Positions 1 to 13,639 of a stretch of DNA of 64,000 bases are shown piece after piece; position 1 is the stretch's first letter; every line of letters starts with the position of its first letter. Below the pieces are notes generated by a model that saw nothing but the letters and a program-made list of their open reading frames with translations, was not told the origin of the DNA and did no database searches. The stretch is taken from positions 62,001-126,000 of the forward strand of contig NW_027137038.1 of the NCBI RefSeq assembly GCF_040869045.1. The letters run 5' to 3'. This DNA comes from Eurosta solidaginis. Taxonomy: Eukaryota > Arthropoda > Insecta > Diptera > Tephritidae. The position numbers were made by a program, and so were the translations under genes.

Positions 1-2699
1 GTCGTTTTGTTCAACAAATTTGAGTAGATAACTCAGCAGTTGTTTGCATCAGAGCGACAACTTTTGAGATAGTTATTAAAACTATTTAAAGGTTGTCAAA
101 CGATGTTTCTCGTTGTATATCCTTTAATTCTAGAGTTAAATTGATAAATAACGTGTACGAATTTGTTTAACGCATTTGTTTTGGTTACTCGACGTCTCCG
201 TTCTCGTGTAGCCTACATATTGCGTTTTTTTTTTTAATTTGCTTACCGGGCTAAAGGTTAGCATGCTTAAAATACGTAAGTCGTTTTGTTCAACAAATTT
301 GAGTAGATAACTCAGCAGTTGTTTCAATCAGAGCGACAATTTTTGAGATAGTTATTAAAACTGTTTAAAGGTTGTCAAACGTTGTTTCTCGTTGTATATC
401 CTTTATTTCTAGAGTTAAATTGATAAATACCGTGTACGAATTTGTTTAACGCATTTGTTTTGGTTACTCGACGTCTCCGTTCTCGTGCAGCCTACATATT
501 GCGTTTTTTTTTAATTTGCTTACCGGGCTAAAGGTTAGCATGCTTAAAATACGTAAGTCGTTTTGTTCAACAAATTTGAGTAGATAACTCAGCAGTTGTT
601 TGCATCAGAGCGACAATTTTTGAGATAGTTATTAAAACTGTTTAAAGGTTGTCAAACGTTGTTTCTCGTTGTATATCCTTTAATTCTAGAGTTAAATTGA
701 TAAATAACGTGTACGAATTTGTTTAACGCTTTTGTTTTGGTTACTCGACGTCTCCGTTCTCGTGTAGCCTACATATTGCGTTTTTTTTTTAATTTGCTTA
801 CCGGGCTAAAGGTTAGAATGCTTAAAATACGTAAGTCGTTTTGTTCAACAAATTTAAGTAGATAACTCATCAGTTGTTTGCATCAGAGCGACAATTTCTG
901 AGATAGTTATTAAAACTGTTTAAAGGTTGTCAAACGTTGTTTCTCGTTGTATATCCTTTAATTCTAGAATTAAATTGATAAATAACGTGTAAGAATTTGT
1001 TTAACGCATTTGTTTTGGTTACTCGACGTCTCCTTTCTCGTGTAGCCTACATATTGCGTTTTTTTTTTTAATTTGCTTACCGGGCTAAAGGTTAGCATGC
1101 TTAAAATACGTAAGTCGTTTTGTTCAACAAATTTAAGTAGATAACTCATCAGTTGTTTGCATCAGAGCGACAATTTTTGAGATAGTTATTAAAACTGTTT
1201 AAAGGTTGTCAAACGTTGTTTCTCGTTGTATATCCTTTAATTCTAATGTTAAATTGATAAATAACGTGTACGAATTTGTTTAACGCATTTGTTTTGGTTA
1301 CTCGACGTCTCCTTTCTCGTGTAGCCTACATATTGCGTTTTTTTTTTTAATTTGCTTACCGGGCTAAAGGTTAGCATGCTTAAAATACGTAAGTCGTTTT
1401 GTTCAACAAATTTGAGTAGATAACTCAGCAGTTGTTTGCATCAGAGCGACAACTTTTGAGATAGTTATTAAAACTATTTAAAGGTTGTCAAACAATGTTT
1501 CTCGTTGTATATCCTTTTATTCTAGAGTTAAATTGATAAATAACGTGTACGAATTTGTTTAACCCATTTGTTTTGGTTACTCGACGGCTCCGTTCTCGTG
1601 TAGCCTACATATTGCGTTTTTTTTTAATTTGCTTACCGGGCTAAAAGTTAGCATGCTTAAAATACGTAAGTCGTTTTGTTCAACAAATTTGAGTAGATAA
1701 CTCAGCAGTTGTTTGCATCAGAGCGACAATTTTTGAGATAGTTATTAAAACTCTTTAAAGGTTGTCAAACGATGTTTCTCGTTGTATATCCTTTATTTCT
1801 AGAGTTAAATTGATAAATAACGTGTACGAATTTGTTTAACGCATTTGTTTTGGTTACTCGACGTCTCCGTTCTCGTGTAGCCTACACATTGCGTTTTTTT
1901 TTTAATTTGCTTACCGGGCTAAAGGTTAGCATGCTTAAAATACGTAAGTCGTTTTGTTCAACAAATTTAAGTAGATAACTCATCAGTTGTTTGCATCAGA
2001 GCGACAATTTTTGAGATAGTTATTAAAACTGTTTAAAAGTTGTCAAACGTTGTTTCTCGTTGTATATCCTTTAATTCTAGAGTTAAATTGATAAATAACG
2101 TGTACGAATTTGTTTAACGCATTTGTTTTGGTTACTCGACGTCTCCGTTCTCGTGTAGCCTACATATTGCGTTTTTTTTTTTAATTTGCTTACCGGGCTA
2201 AAGGTTAGCATGTTTAAAATACGTAAGTCGTTTTGTTCAACAAATTTGAGTAGATAACTCAGCAGTTGTTTGCATCAGAGCGACAATTTTTGAGATAGTT
2301 ATTAAAACTCTTTAAAGGTTGTCAAACGTTGTTTCTCGTTGTATATCCTTTAATTCTAATGTTAAATTGATAAATAACGTGTACGAATTTGTTTAACGCA
2401 TTTGTTTTGGTTACTCGACGTCTCCGTTCTCGTGTAGCCTACATATTGCGTTTTTTTTAATTTGCTTACCGGGCTAAAGGTTGGCATGCTTAAAATACGT
2501 AAGTCGTTTTGTTCAACAAATTTGAGTAGATAATTCAGCAGTTGTTTCCATCAGAGCGACAATTTTTGAGATAGTTATTAAAACTGTTTAAAGGTTGTCA
2601 AACGTTGTTTCTCGTTGTATATCTTTTAATTCTAGAGTTAAATTGATAAATAACGTGTACGAATTTGTTTAACGCATTTGTTTTGGTTACTCGACGTCT

Positions 2700-5600
2700 C
2701 CGTTCTCGTGTAGCCTACATATTGCGTTTTTTTTTTTTAATTTGCTTACCGGGCTAAAGGTTAGCATGCTTAAAATACGTAAGTCGTTTTGTTCAACAAA
2801 TTTAAGTAGATAACTCATCAGTTGTTTGCATCAGAGCGACAATTTTTGAGATAGTTATTAAAACTGTTTAAAAGTTGTCAAACGTTGTTTCTCGTTGTAT
2901 ATCCTTTAATTCTAGAGTTAAATTGATAAATAACGTGTACGAATTTGTTTAACGCATTTGTTTTGGTTACTCGACGTCTCCGTTCTCGTGTAGCCTACAT
3001 ATTGCGTTTTTTTTTTTTAATTTGCTTACCGGGCTAAAGGTTAGCATGCTTAAAATACGTAAGTCGTTTTGTTCAACAAATTTAAGTAGATAAATCATCA
3101 GTTGTTTGCATCAGAGCGACAATTTTTGAGATAGTTATTAAAACTGTTTAAAGGTTGTCAAACGTTGTTTCTCGTTGTATATCCTTTAATTCTAGAGTTA
3201 AATTGATAAATAACGTGTACGAATTTGTTTAACGCATTTGTTTTGGTTACTCGACGTCTCCGTTCTCGTGTAGCCTACATATTGCGTTTTTTTTTTAATT
3301 TGCTTACCGGGCTAAAGGTTAGCATGTTTAAAATACGTAAGACGTTTTGTTCAACAAATTTGAGTAGATAACTCAGCAGTTGTTCGCATCAGAGCGACAA
3401 TTTTTGAGATAGTTATTAAAACTGTTTAAAGGTTGTCAAACGTTGTTTCTCGTTGTATATCCTTTAATTCTAGAGTTAAATTGATAAATAACGTGTACGA
3501 ATTTGTTTAACGCATTTGTTTTGGTTACTCGACGTCTCCGTTCTCGTGTAGCCTACATATTGGGTTTTTTTTTTTAATTTGCTTACCGGGCTAAAGGTTA
3601 GCATGCTTAAAATACGTAAGTCGTTTTGTTCAACAAATTTGAGTAGATAACTCGGCAGTTGTTTCCATCAGAGCGACAATTTTTGAGATAGTTATTAAAA
3701 CTGTTTAAAGGTTGTCAAACGTTGTTTCTCGTTGTATATCCTTTAATTCTAGAGTTAAATTGATAAATAACGTGTACGAATTTGTTTAACGCATTTGTTT
3801 TGGTTACTCGACGTCTCCGTTCTCGTGTAGCCTACATATTGCGTTTTTTTTTTAATTTGCTTACCGGGCTAAAGGTTAGCATGCTTAAAATACGTAAGTC
3901 GTTTTGTTCAACAAATTTGAGTAGATAACTCAGCAGTTGTTTCCATCAGAGCGACAATTTTTGAGATAGTTATTAAAACTATTTAAAGGTTGTCAAACGA
4001 TGTTTCTCGTTGTATATCCTTTAATTCTAGAGTTAAATTGATAAATAACGTGTACGAATTTGTTTAACGCATTTGTTTTGGTTACTCGACGTCTCCGTTC
4101 TCGTGTAGCCTACATATTGCGTTTTTTTTAATTTGCTTACCGGGCTAAAGGTTAGCATGCTTAAAATACGTAAGTCGTTTTGTTCAACAAATTTGAGTAG
4201 ATAACTCAGCAGTTGTTTTCATCAGAGCGACAATTTTTGAGATAGTTATTAAAACTGTTTAAAGGTTGTCAAACGTTGTTTCTCGTTGTATATCCTTTAA
4301 TTCTAGAGTTAAATTGATAAATAACGTGTACGAATTTGTTTAACGCATTTGTTTTGGTTACTCGACGTCTCCGTTCTCGTGTAGCCTACATATTGCGTTT
4401 TTTTTTAAATTTGCTTACCGGGCTAAAGGTTAGCATGCTTAAAATACGTAAGTCGTTTTGTTCAACAAATTTGAGTAGATAACTCAGCAGTTGTTTTCAT
4501 CAGAGCGACAATTTTTGAGATAGTTATTAAAACTGTTTAAAGGTTGTCAAACGTTGTTTCTCGTTGTATATCCTTTAATTCTAGAGTTAAATTGATAAAT
4601 AACGTGTACGAATTTGTTTAACGCATTTGTTTTGGTTACTCGACGTCTCCGTTCTCGTGTAGCCTACATATTGCGTTTTTTTTTTAATCTGCTTACCGGG
4701 CTAAAGGTTAGCAAAATAAAATACGTAAGTCGTTTTGTTCAACAAATTTAAGTAGATAACTCATCAGTTGTTTGCATCAGAGCGACAATTTTTGAGATAG
4801 TTATTAAAACTGTTTAAAGGTTGTCAAACGTTGTTTCTCGTTGTATAACCTTTAATTCTAGAGTTAAATTGATAAATTACGTGTACGAATTTGTTTAACG
4901 CATTTGTTTTGGTTACTCGACGTCTCCGTTCTCGTGTAGCCTACATATTGCGTTTTTTTTTTTTTAATTTGCTTACCGGGCTAAAGGTTAGCATGCTTAA
5001 AATACGTAAGTCGTTTTGTTCAACAAATTTAAGTAGATAACTCATCAGTTGTTTGCATCAGAGCGACAATTTTTGAGATAGTTATTAAAACTGTTTAAAG
5101 GTTGTCAAACGTTGTTTCTCGTTGTATATCCTTTAATTCTAGAGTTAAATTGATAAATAACGTGTACGAATTTGTTTAACGCATTTGTTTTGGTTACTCG
5201 ACGTCTCCGTTCTCGTGTAGCCTACATATTGCGTTTTTTTTTTTAATTTGCTTACCGGGCTAAAGGTTAGCATGCTTAAAATACGTAAGTCGTTTTGTTC
5301 AACAAATTTAAGTAGATAACTCATCAGTTGTTTGCATCAGAGCGACAATTTTTGAGATAGTTATTAAAATTGTTTAAAGGTTGTCAAACGTTGTTTCTCG
5401 TTGTATATCCTTTAATTCTAGAGTTAAATTGATAAATAACGTGTACGAATTTGTTTAACGCATTTGTTTTGGTTACTCGACGTCTCCGTTCTCGTGTAGC
5501 CTACATATTGCGTTTTTTTTTAATTTGCTTACCGGGCTAAAGGTTAGCATGTTTAAAATACGTAAGACGTTTTGTTCAACAAATTTGAGTAGATAACTCA

Positions 5601-6900
5601 GCAGTTGTTCGCATTAGAGCGACAATTTTTGAGATAGTTATTAAAACTGTTTAAAGGTTGTCAAACGTTGTTTCTCGTTGTATATCCTTTAATTCTAGAG
5701 TTAAATTGATAAATAACGTGTACGAATTTGTTTAACGCATTTGTTTTGGTTACTCGACGTCTCCGTTCTCGTGTAGCCTACATATTGCGTTTTTTTTTTT
5801 AATTTGCTTACCGGGCTAAAGGTTAGCATGCTTAAAATACGTAAGTCGTTTTGTTCAACAAATTTGAGTAGATAACTCAGCAGTTGTTTCCATCAGAGCG
5901 ACAATTTTTGAGATAGTTATTAAAACTCTTTAAAGGTTGTCAAACGTTGTTTCTCGTTGTATATCCTTTAATTCTAGAGTTAAATTGATAAATAACGTGT
6001 ACGAATTTGTCTAACGCATTTGTTTTGGTTACTCGACGTCTCCGTTTTCGTGTAGGCTACATATTGCGTTTTTTTTTTAATTTGCTTACCGGGCTAAAGG
6101 TTAGCATGCTTAAAATACGTAAGTCGTTTTGTTCAACAAATTTGAGTAGATAACTCAGCAGTTGTTTCCATCAGAGCGACAATTTTTGAGATAGTTATTA
6201 AAACTATTTAAAGGTTGTCAAACGATGTTTCTCGTTGTATATCCTTTAATTCTAGAGTTAAATTGATAAATAACGTGTACGAATTTGTTTAACGCATTTG
6301 TTTTGGTTACTCGACGTCTCCGTTCTCGTGTAGCCTACATATTGCGTTTTTTTAAATTTGCTTACCGGGCTAAAGGTTAGCATGCTTAAAATACGTAAGT
6401 CGTTTTGTTCAACAAATTTGAGTAGATAACTCAGCAGTTGTTTTCATCAGAGCGACAATTTTTGAGATAGTTATTAAAACTGTTTAAAGGTTGTCAAACG
6501 TTGTTTCTCGTTGTATATCCTTTAATTCTAGAGTTAAATTGATAAATAACGTGTACGAATTTGTTTAACGCATTTGTTTTGGTTACTCGACGTCTCCGTT
6601 CTCGTGTAGCCTACATATTGCGTTTTTTTTTTAAATTTGCTTACCGGGCTAAAGGTTAGCATGCTTAAAATACGTAAGTCGTTTTGTTCAACAAATTTGA
6701 GTAGATAACTCAGCAGTTGTTTTCATCAGAGCGGCAATTTTTGAGATAGTTATTAAAACTGTTTAAAGGTTGTCAGACGTTGTTTCTCGTTGTATATCCT
6801 TTAATTCTAGAGTTAAATTGATAAATAACGTGTACGAATTTGTTTAACGCATTTGTTTTGGTTACTCGACGTCTCCGTTCTCGTGTAGCCTACATATTGC
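2700..6900 (+). repeat. Duplicated 8-monomer block, offset ~2225 bp
   Basis: Rare variants recur in the same order about 2225 bp apart, which is eight monomers. They are TAAGACGTTTTG (near 3338 and 5563) with TGTTCGCAT just after, the linked pair ACTATTTAAAGG plus CAAACGATG (near 3979 and 6204), and two successive TGTTTTCATC units (near 4214 and 4493, then 6440 and 6719). Block edges are approximate because ordinary monomers look alike. Each copy has private changes, such as a lesion in the usual GCATGC near 4713. Confidence 0.8.
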
Positions 6901-8999
6901 GTTTTTTTTTAATTTGCTTACCGGGCTAAAGGTTAGCATGCTTAAAATACGTAAGTCGTTTTGTTCAACAAATTTGAATAGATAACTCAGCAGTTGTTTC
7001 CATCAGAGCGACAATTTTTGAGATAGATATTAAAACTGTTTAAAGGTTGTCAAACGTTGTTTCTCATTGTATATCCTTTAATTCTAGAGTTAAATTGATA
7101 AATAACGTGTACGAATTTGTTTAACGCATTTGTTTTGGTTACTCGACGTCTCCGTTCTCGTGTAGCCTACATATTGCGTTTTTTTTTAATTTGCTTACCG
7201 GGCTAAAGGTTGGCATGTTTAAAATACGTAATTCGTTTTGTTCAACAAATTTGAGTAGATAATTCAGCAGTTGTTTGCATCAGAGCGACAATTTTTGAGA
7301 TAGTTATTAAAACTGTTTAAAGGTTGTCAAACGTTGTTTCTCGTTGTATATCCTTTAATTCTAGAGTTAAATTGATAAATAACGTGTACGAATTTGTTTA
7401 ACCCATTTGTTTTGGTTACTCGACGTCTCCGTTCTCGTGTAGCCTACATATTGCGTTTTTTTTTAATTTGCTTACCGGGCTAAAGGTTAGCATGCTTAAA
7501 ATACGTAAGTCGTTTTGTTCAACAAATTTGAGTAGATAACTCAGCAGTTGTTTGCATCAGAGCGATAACTTTTGAGATAGTTATTAAAACTATTTAAAGG
7601 TTGTCAAACAATGTTTCTCGTTGTATATCCTTTAATTCTAGAGTTAAATTGATAAATAACGTGTACGAATTTGTTTAACCCATTTGTTTTGGTTACTCGA
7701 CGGCTCCGTTCTCGTGTAGCCTACATATTGCGTTTTTTTTTAATTTGCTTACCGGGCTAAAGGTTAGCATGCTTAAAATACGTAAGTCGTTTTGTTCAAC
7801 AAATTTGAGTAGATAACTCAGCAGTTGTTTGCATCAGAGCGACAATTTTTGAGATAGTTATTAAAACTCTTTAAAGGTTGTCAAACGATGTTTCTCGTTG
7901 TATATCCTTTAATTCTAGAGTTAAATTGATAAATAACGTGTACGAATTTGTTTAACGCATTTGTTTTGGTTACTCGACGTCTCCGTTCTCGTGTAGCCTA
8001 CATATTGCGTTTTTTTTAATTTGCTTACCGGGCTAAAGGTTGGCATGCTTAAAATACGTAAGTCGTTTTGTTCAACAAATTTGAGTAGATAACTCAGCAG
8101 TTGTTTCCATCAGAGCGACAATTTTTGAGATAGTTATTAAAACTGTTTAAAGGTTGTCAAACGTTGTTTCTCGTTGTATATCCTTTAATTCTAGAGTTAA
8201 ATTGATAAATAACGTGTACGAATTTGTTTAACGCATTTGTTTTGGTTACTCGACGTCTCCGTTCTCGTGTAGCCTACATATTGCGTTTTTTTTTTAATTT
8301 GCTTTCCGGGCTAAAGGCTAGCATGCTTAAAATACGTAAGTCGTTTTGTTCAACAAATTTAAGTAGATAACTCATCAGTTGTTTGCATCAGAGCGACAAT
8401 TTTTGAGATAGTTATTAAAACTGTTTAAAGGTTGTCAAACGTTGTTTCTCGTTGTATATCCTTTAATTCTAGAGTTAAATTGATAAATAACGTGTACGAA
8501 TTTGTTTAACGCATTTGTTTTGGTTACTCGACGTCTCCGTTCTCGTGTAGCCTACATATTGCGTTTTTTTTTTAATTTGCTTACCGGGCTAAAGGTTAGC
8601 ATGTTTAAAATACGTAAGTCGTTTTGTTCAACAAATTTGAGTAGATAACTCAGCAGTTGTTTGCATCAGAGCGACAATTTGTGAGATAGTTATTAAAACT
8701 GTTTAAAGGTTGTCAAACGTTGTTTCTCGTTGTATATCCTTTAATTCTAGAGTTAAATTGATAAATAACGTGTACGAATTTGTTTAACGCATTTGTTTTG
8801 GTTACTCGACGTCCCCGTTCTCGTGTAGCCTACATATTGCGTTTTTTTTTTTTTAATTTGCTTACCGGGCTAAAGGTTAGCATGCTTAAAATACGTAAGT
8901 CGTTTTGTTCAACAAATTTAAGTAGATAACTCATCAGTTGTTTGCATCAGAGCGACAATTTTTGAGATAGTTATTAAAACTGTTTAAAGGTTGTCAAAC

Positions 9000-11950
9000 G
9001 TTGTTTCTCGTTTTATATCCTTTAATTATAGAGTTAAATTGATAAATAGCGTGTACGAATTTGTTTAACGCATTTGTTTTGGTTACTCGACGTCTCCGTT
9101 CTCGTGTAGCCTTCATATTGCGTTTTTTTTAAATTTGCTTACTGGGCTAAAGGTTAGCATGCTTAAAATACGTAAGTCGTTTTGTTCAACAAATTTGAGT
9201 AGATAACTCAGCAGTTGTTTCCATCAGAGCGACAATTTTTGAGATAGTTATTAAAACTGTTTAAAGGTTGTCAAACGTTGTTTCTCGTTGTATATCCTTT
9301 AATTATAGAGTTAAATTGATAAATAACGTGTACGAATTTGTTTAACGCATTTGTTTTGGTTACTCGACGTCTCCGTTCTCGTGTAGCCTACATATTGCGT
9401 TTTTTTTTTTAATTTGCTTATCGGGCTAAAGGTTAGCATGTTTAAAATACGTAAGTCGTTTTGTTCAACAAATTTGAGTAGATAACTCAGCAGTTGTTTG
9501 CATCAGAGCGACAATTTTTGAGATAGTTATTAAAACTGTTTAAAGGTTGTCAAACGTTGTTTCTCGTTGTATATCCTTTAATTCTAGAGTTAAATTGATA
9601 AATAACGTGTACGAATTTGTTTAACGCATTTGTTTTGGTTACTCGACGTCTCCGTTCTCGTGTAGCCTACATATTGCGTTTTTTTTAAATTTGCTTACTG
9701 GGCTAAAGGTTAGCATGCTTAAAATACGTAAGTCGTTTTGTTCAACAAATTTAAGTAGATAACTCATCAGTTGTTTGCATCAGAGCGACAATTTTTGAGA
9801 TAGTTATTAAAACTGTTTGAAGGTTGTCAAACGTTGTTTCTCGTTGTATATCCTTTAATTCTAATGTTAAATTGATAAATAACGTGTACGAATTTGTTTA
9901 ACGCATTTGTTTTGGTTACTCGACGTCTCCGTTCTCGTGTAGCCTACATATTGCGTTTTTTTTAATTTGCTTACCGGGCTAAAGGTTGGCATGCTTAAAA
10001 TACGTAAGTCGTTTTGTTCAACAAATTTGAGTAGATAACTCAGCAGTTGTTTCCATCAGAGCGACAATTTTTGAGATAGTTATTAAAACTGTTTAAAGGT
10101 TGTCAAACGTTGTTTCTCGTTGTATATCCTTTAATTATAGAGTTAAATTGATAAATAACGTGTACGAATTTGTTTAACGCATTTGTTTTGGTTACTCGAC
10201 GTCTCCTTTCTCGTGTAGCCTACATATTGCGTTTTTTTTAAATTTGCTTACTGGGCTAAAGGTTAGCATGCTTAAAATACGTAAGTCGTTTTGTTCAACA
10301 AATTTAAGTAGATAACTCATCAGTTGTTTGCATCAGAGCGACAATTTTTGAGATAGTTATTAAAACTGTTTGAAGGTTGTCAAACGTTGTTTCTCGTTGT
10401 ATATCCTTTAATTCTAGAGTTAAATTGATAAATAACGTGTACGAATTTGTTTAGCGCATTTGTTTTGGTTACTCGACGTCTCCGTTCTCGTGTAGCCTAC
10501 ATATTGCGTTTTTTTTAATTTGCTTACCGGGCTAAAGGTTGGCATGCTTAAATACGTAAGTCGTTTTGTTCAACAAATTTGAGTAGATAACTCAGCAGTT
10601 GTTTCCATCAGAGCGACAATTTTTGAGATAGTTATTAAAACTGTTTAAAGGTTGTCAAACGTTGTTTCTCGTTGTATATCCTTTAATTCTAGAGTTAAAT
10701 TGATAAATAACGTGTACGAATTTGTTTAACGCATTTGTTTTGGTTACTCGACGTCTCCGTTCTCGTGTAGCCTACATATTGCGTTTTTTTTTTAATTTGC
10801 TTACCGGGCTAAAGGTTAGCATGTTTAAAATACGTAAGTCGTTTTGTTCAACAAATTTGAGTAGATAACTCAGCAGTTGTTTGCATCAGAGCAATAATTT
10901 TTGAGATAGTTATTAAAACTGTTTAAAGGTTGTCAAACGTTGTTTCTCGTTGTATATCCTTTAATTCTAGAGTTAAATTGATAAATAACGTGTACGAATT
11001 TGTTTAACGCATTTGTTTTGGTTACTCGACGTCTCCGTTCTCGTGTAGCCTACATATTGCGTTTTTTTTTTTTAATTTGCTTACCGGGCTAAAGGTTAGC
11101 ATGCTTAAAATACGTAAGTCGTTTTGTTCAACAAATTTAAGTAGATAACTCATCAGTTGTTTGCATCAGAGCGACAATTTTTGAGATAGTTATTAAAACT
11201 GTTTAAAGGTTGTCAAACGTTGTTTCTCGTTGTATATCCTTTAATTATAGAGTTAAATTGATAAATAAGGTGTACGAATTTGTTTAACGCATTTGTTTTG
11301 GTTACTCGACGTCTCCGTTCTCGTGTAGCCTACATATTGCGTTTTTTTTAAATTTGCTTACTGGGCTAAAGGTTAGCATGCTTAAAATACGTAAGTCGTT
11401 TTGTTCAACAAATTTGAGTAGATAACTCAGCAGTTGTTTCCATCAGAGCGACAATTTTTGAGATAGTTATTAAAACTGTTTAAAGGTTGTCAAACGTTGT
11501 TTCTCGTTGTATATCCTTTAATTATAGAGTTAAATTGATAAATAACGTGTACGAATTTGTTTAACGCATTTGTTTTGGTTACTCGACGTCTCCGTTCTCG
11601 TGTAGCCTACATATTGCGTTTTTTTTTTTTAATTTGCTTACCGGGCTAAAGGTTAGCATGTTTAAAATACGTAAGTCGTTTTGTTCAACAAATTTGAGTA
11701 GATAACTCAGCAGTTGTTTGCATCAGAGCGACAATTTTTGAGATAGTTATTAAAACTGTTTAAAGGTTGTCAAACGTTGTTTCTCGTTGTATATCCTTTA
11801 ATTCTAGAGTTAAATTGATAAATAACGTGTACGAATTTGTTTAACGCATTTGTTTTGGTTACTCGACGTCTCCGTTCTCATGTAGCCTACATATTGCGTT
11901 TTTTTAATTTGCTTACCGGGCTAAAGGTTAGCATGCTTAAAATACGTAAG
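9000..11950 (+). repeat. Nested duplications: 8-monomer (~2219 bp) and 2-monomer (~557 bp)
   Basis: The variants TTTAATTATAGAG (near 9021 and 11240) and TTTGCTTACTGGGC (near 9138 and 11357) recur at an offset of about 2219 bp. Within this block the pair TTACTGGGC plus CTGTTTGAAGG also occurs near 9695-9820 and 10250-10375, a step of about 557 bp, or two monomers. Short and long exchanges have therefore both acted on the same stretch. Edges are approximate. Confidence 0.75.
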
Positions 11951-13639
11951 TCGTTTTGTTCAACAAATTTGAGTAGATAACTCAGCAGTTGTTTCCATCA
12001 GAGCGACAATTTTTGAGATAGTTATTAAAACTCTTTAAAGTTTGTCAAACGTTGTTTCTCGTTGCATATCCTTTAATTCTAGAGTTAAATTGATAAATAA
12101 CGTGTACGAATTTGTTTAACGCATTTGTTTTGGTTACTCGACGTCTCCGTTCTCGTGTAGCCTACATATTGCGTTTTTTTTTTAATTTGCTTACCGGGCT
12201 AAAGGTTAGCATGCTTAAAATACGTAAGTCGTTTTGTTCAACAAATTTGAGTAGATAACTCAGCAGTTGTTTCCATCAGAGCGACAATTTTTGAGATAGT
12301 TATTAAAACTATTTAAAGGTTGTAAACGATGTTTCTCGTTGTATATCCTTTAATTCTAGAGTTAAATTGATAAATAACGTGTACGAATTTGTTTAACGCA
12401 TTTTTTTTGGTTACTCGACGTCTCCGTTCTCGTGTAGCCTACATATTGCGTTTTTTTAATTTGCTTACCGGGCTAAAGGTTAGCATGCTTAAAATACGTA
12501 AGTCGTTTTGTTCAACAAATTTGAGTAGATAACTCAGCAGTTGTTTCCATCAGAGCGACAATTTTTGAGATAGTTATTAAAACTCTTTAAAGTTTGTCAA
12601 ACGTTGTTTCTCGTTGCATATCCTTTAATTCTAGAGTTAAATTGATAAATAACGTGTACGAATTTGTTTAACGCATTTGTTTTGGTTACTCGACGTCTCC
12701 GTTCTCGTGTAGCCTACATATTGCGTTTTTTTTTTAATTTGCTTACCGGGCTAAAGGTTAGCATGCTTAAACTACGTAAGTCGTTTTGTTCAACAAATTT
12801 AAGTAGATAACTCACCAGTTGTTTGCATCAGAGCGACAATTATTGAGATAGTTATTAAAACTGTTTAAAGGTTGTCAAACGTTGTTTCTCGTTGTATATC
12901 CTTTAATTCTAGAGTTAAATTGATAAATAACGTGTACGAATTTGTTTAATGCATTTGTTTTGGTTACTCGACGTCTCCGTTCTCGTGTAGCCTACATATT
13001 GCGTTTTTTTTTTTAATTTGCTTACCGGGCTAAAGGTTAGCATGCTTAAAATACGTAAGTCGTTTTGTTCAACAAATTTGAGTAGATAACTAATCAGTTG
13101 TTTGCATCAGAGCGACAATTTTTGAGATAGTTATTAAAACTGTTTAAAGGTTGTCAAACGTTGTTTCTCGTTGTATATCCTTTAATTCTAGAGTTAAATT
13201 GATAAATAACGTGTACGAATTTGTTTAACGCATTTGTTTTGGTTACTCGACGTCTCCGTTCTCATGTAGCCTACTAATTGCGTTTTTTTTAAATTTGCTT
13301 ACCGGGCTAAAGGATAGCATGCTTAAAATACGTAAGTCGTTTTGTTCAACAAATTTGAGTAGATAACTCAGCAGTTGTTTGCATCAGAGCGACAATTTTT
13401 GAGATAGTTATTAAAACTGTTTAAACGTTGTCAAACGTTGTTTCTCGTTGTATATCCTTTAATTCTAGAGTTAAATTGATAAATAACGTGTACGAATTTG
13501 TTTAACGCATTTGTTTTGGTTACTCGACGTCTCCGTTCTCGTGTAGCCTACATATTGCGTTTTTTTTTTTAATTTGCTTACCGGGCTAAAGGTTAGCATG
13601 CTTAAAATACGTAAGTCGTTTTGTTCAACAAATTTGAGT

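Noticed and set aside
136..327. Recurring 60-71 aa reading frames in the satellite (also at 21906, 29075, 32408, 34198, 38365, 38685, 49684), on either strand
   Set aside because: They are chance open stretches of the monomer. They open or close with the T-run length and single substitutions, are closed in most of the copies, and resemble no protein I know.
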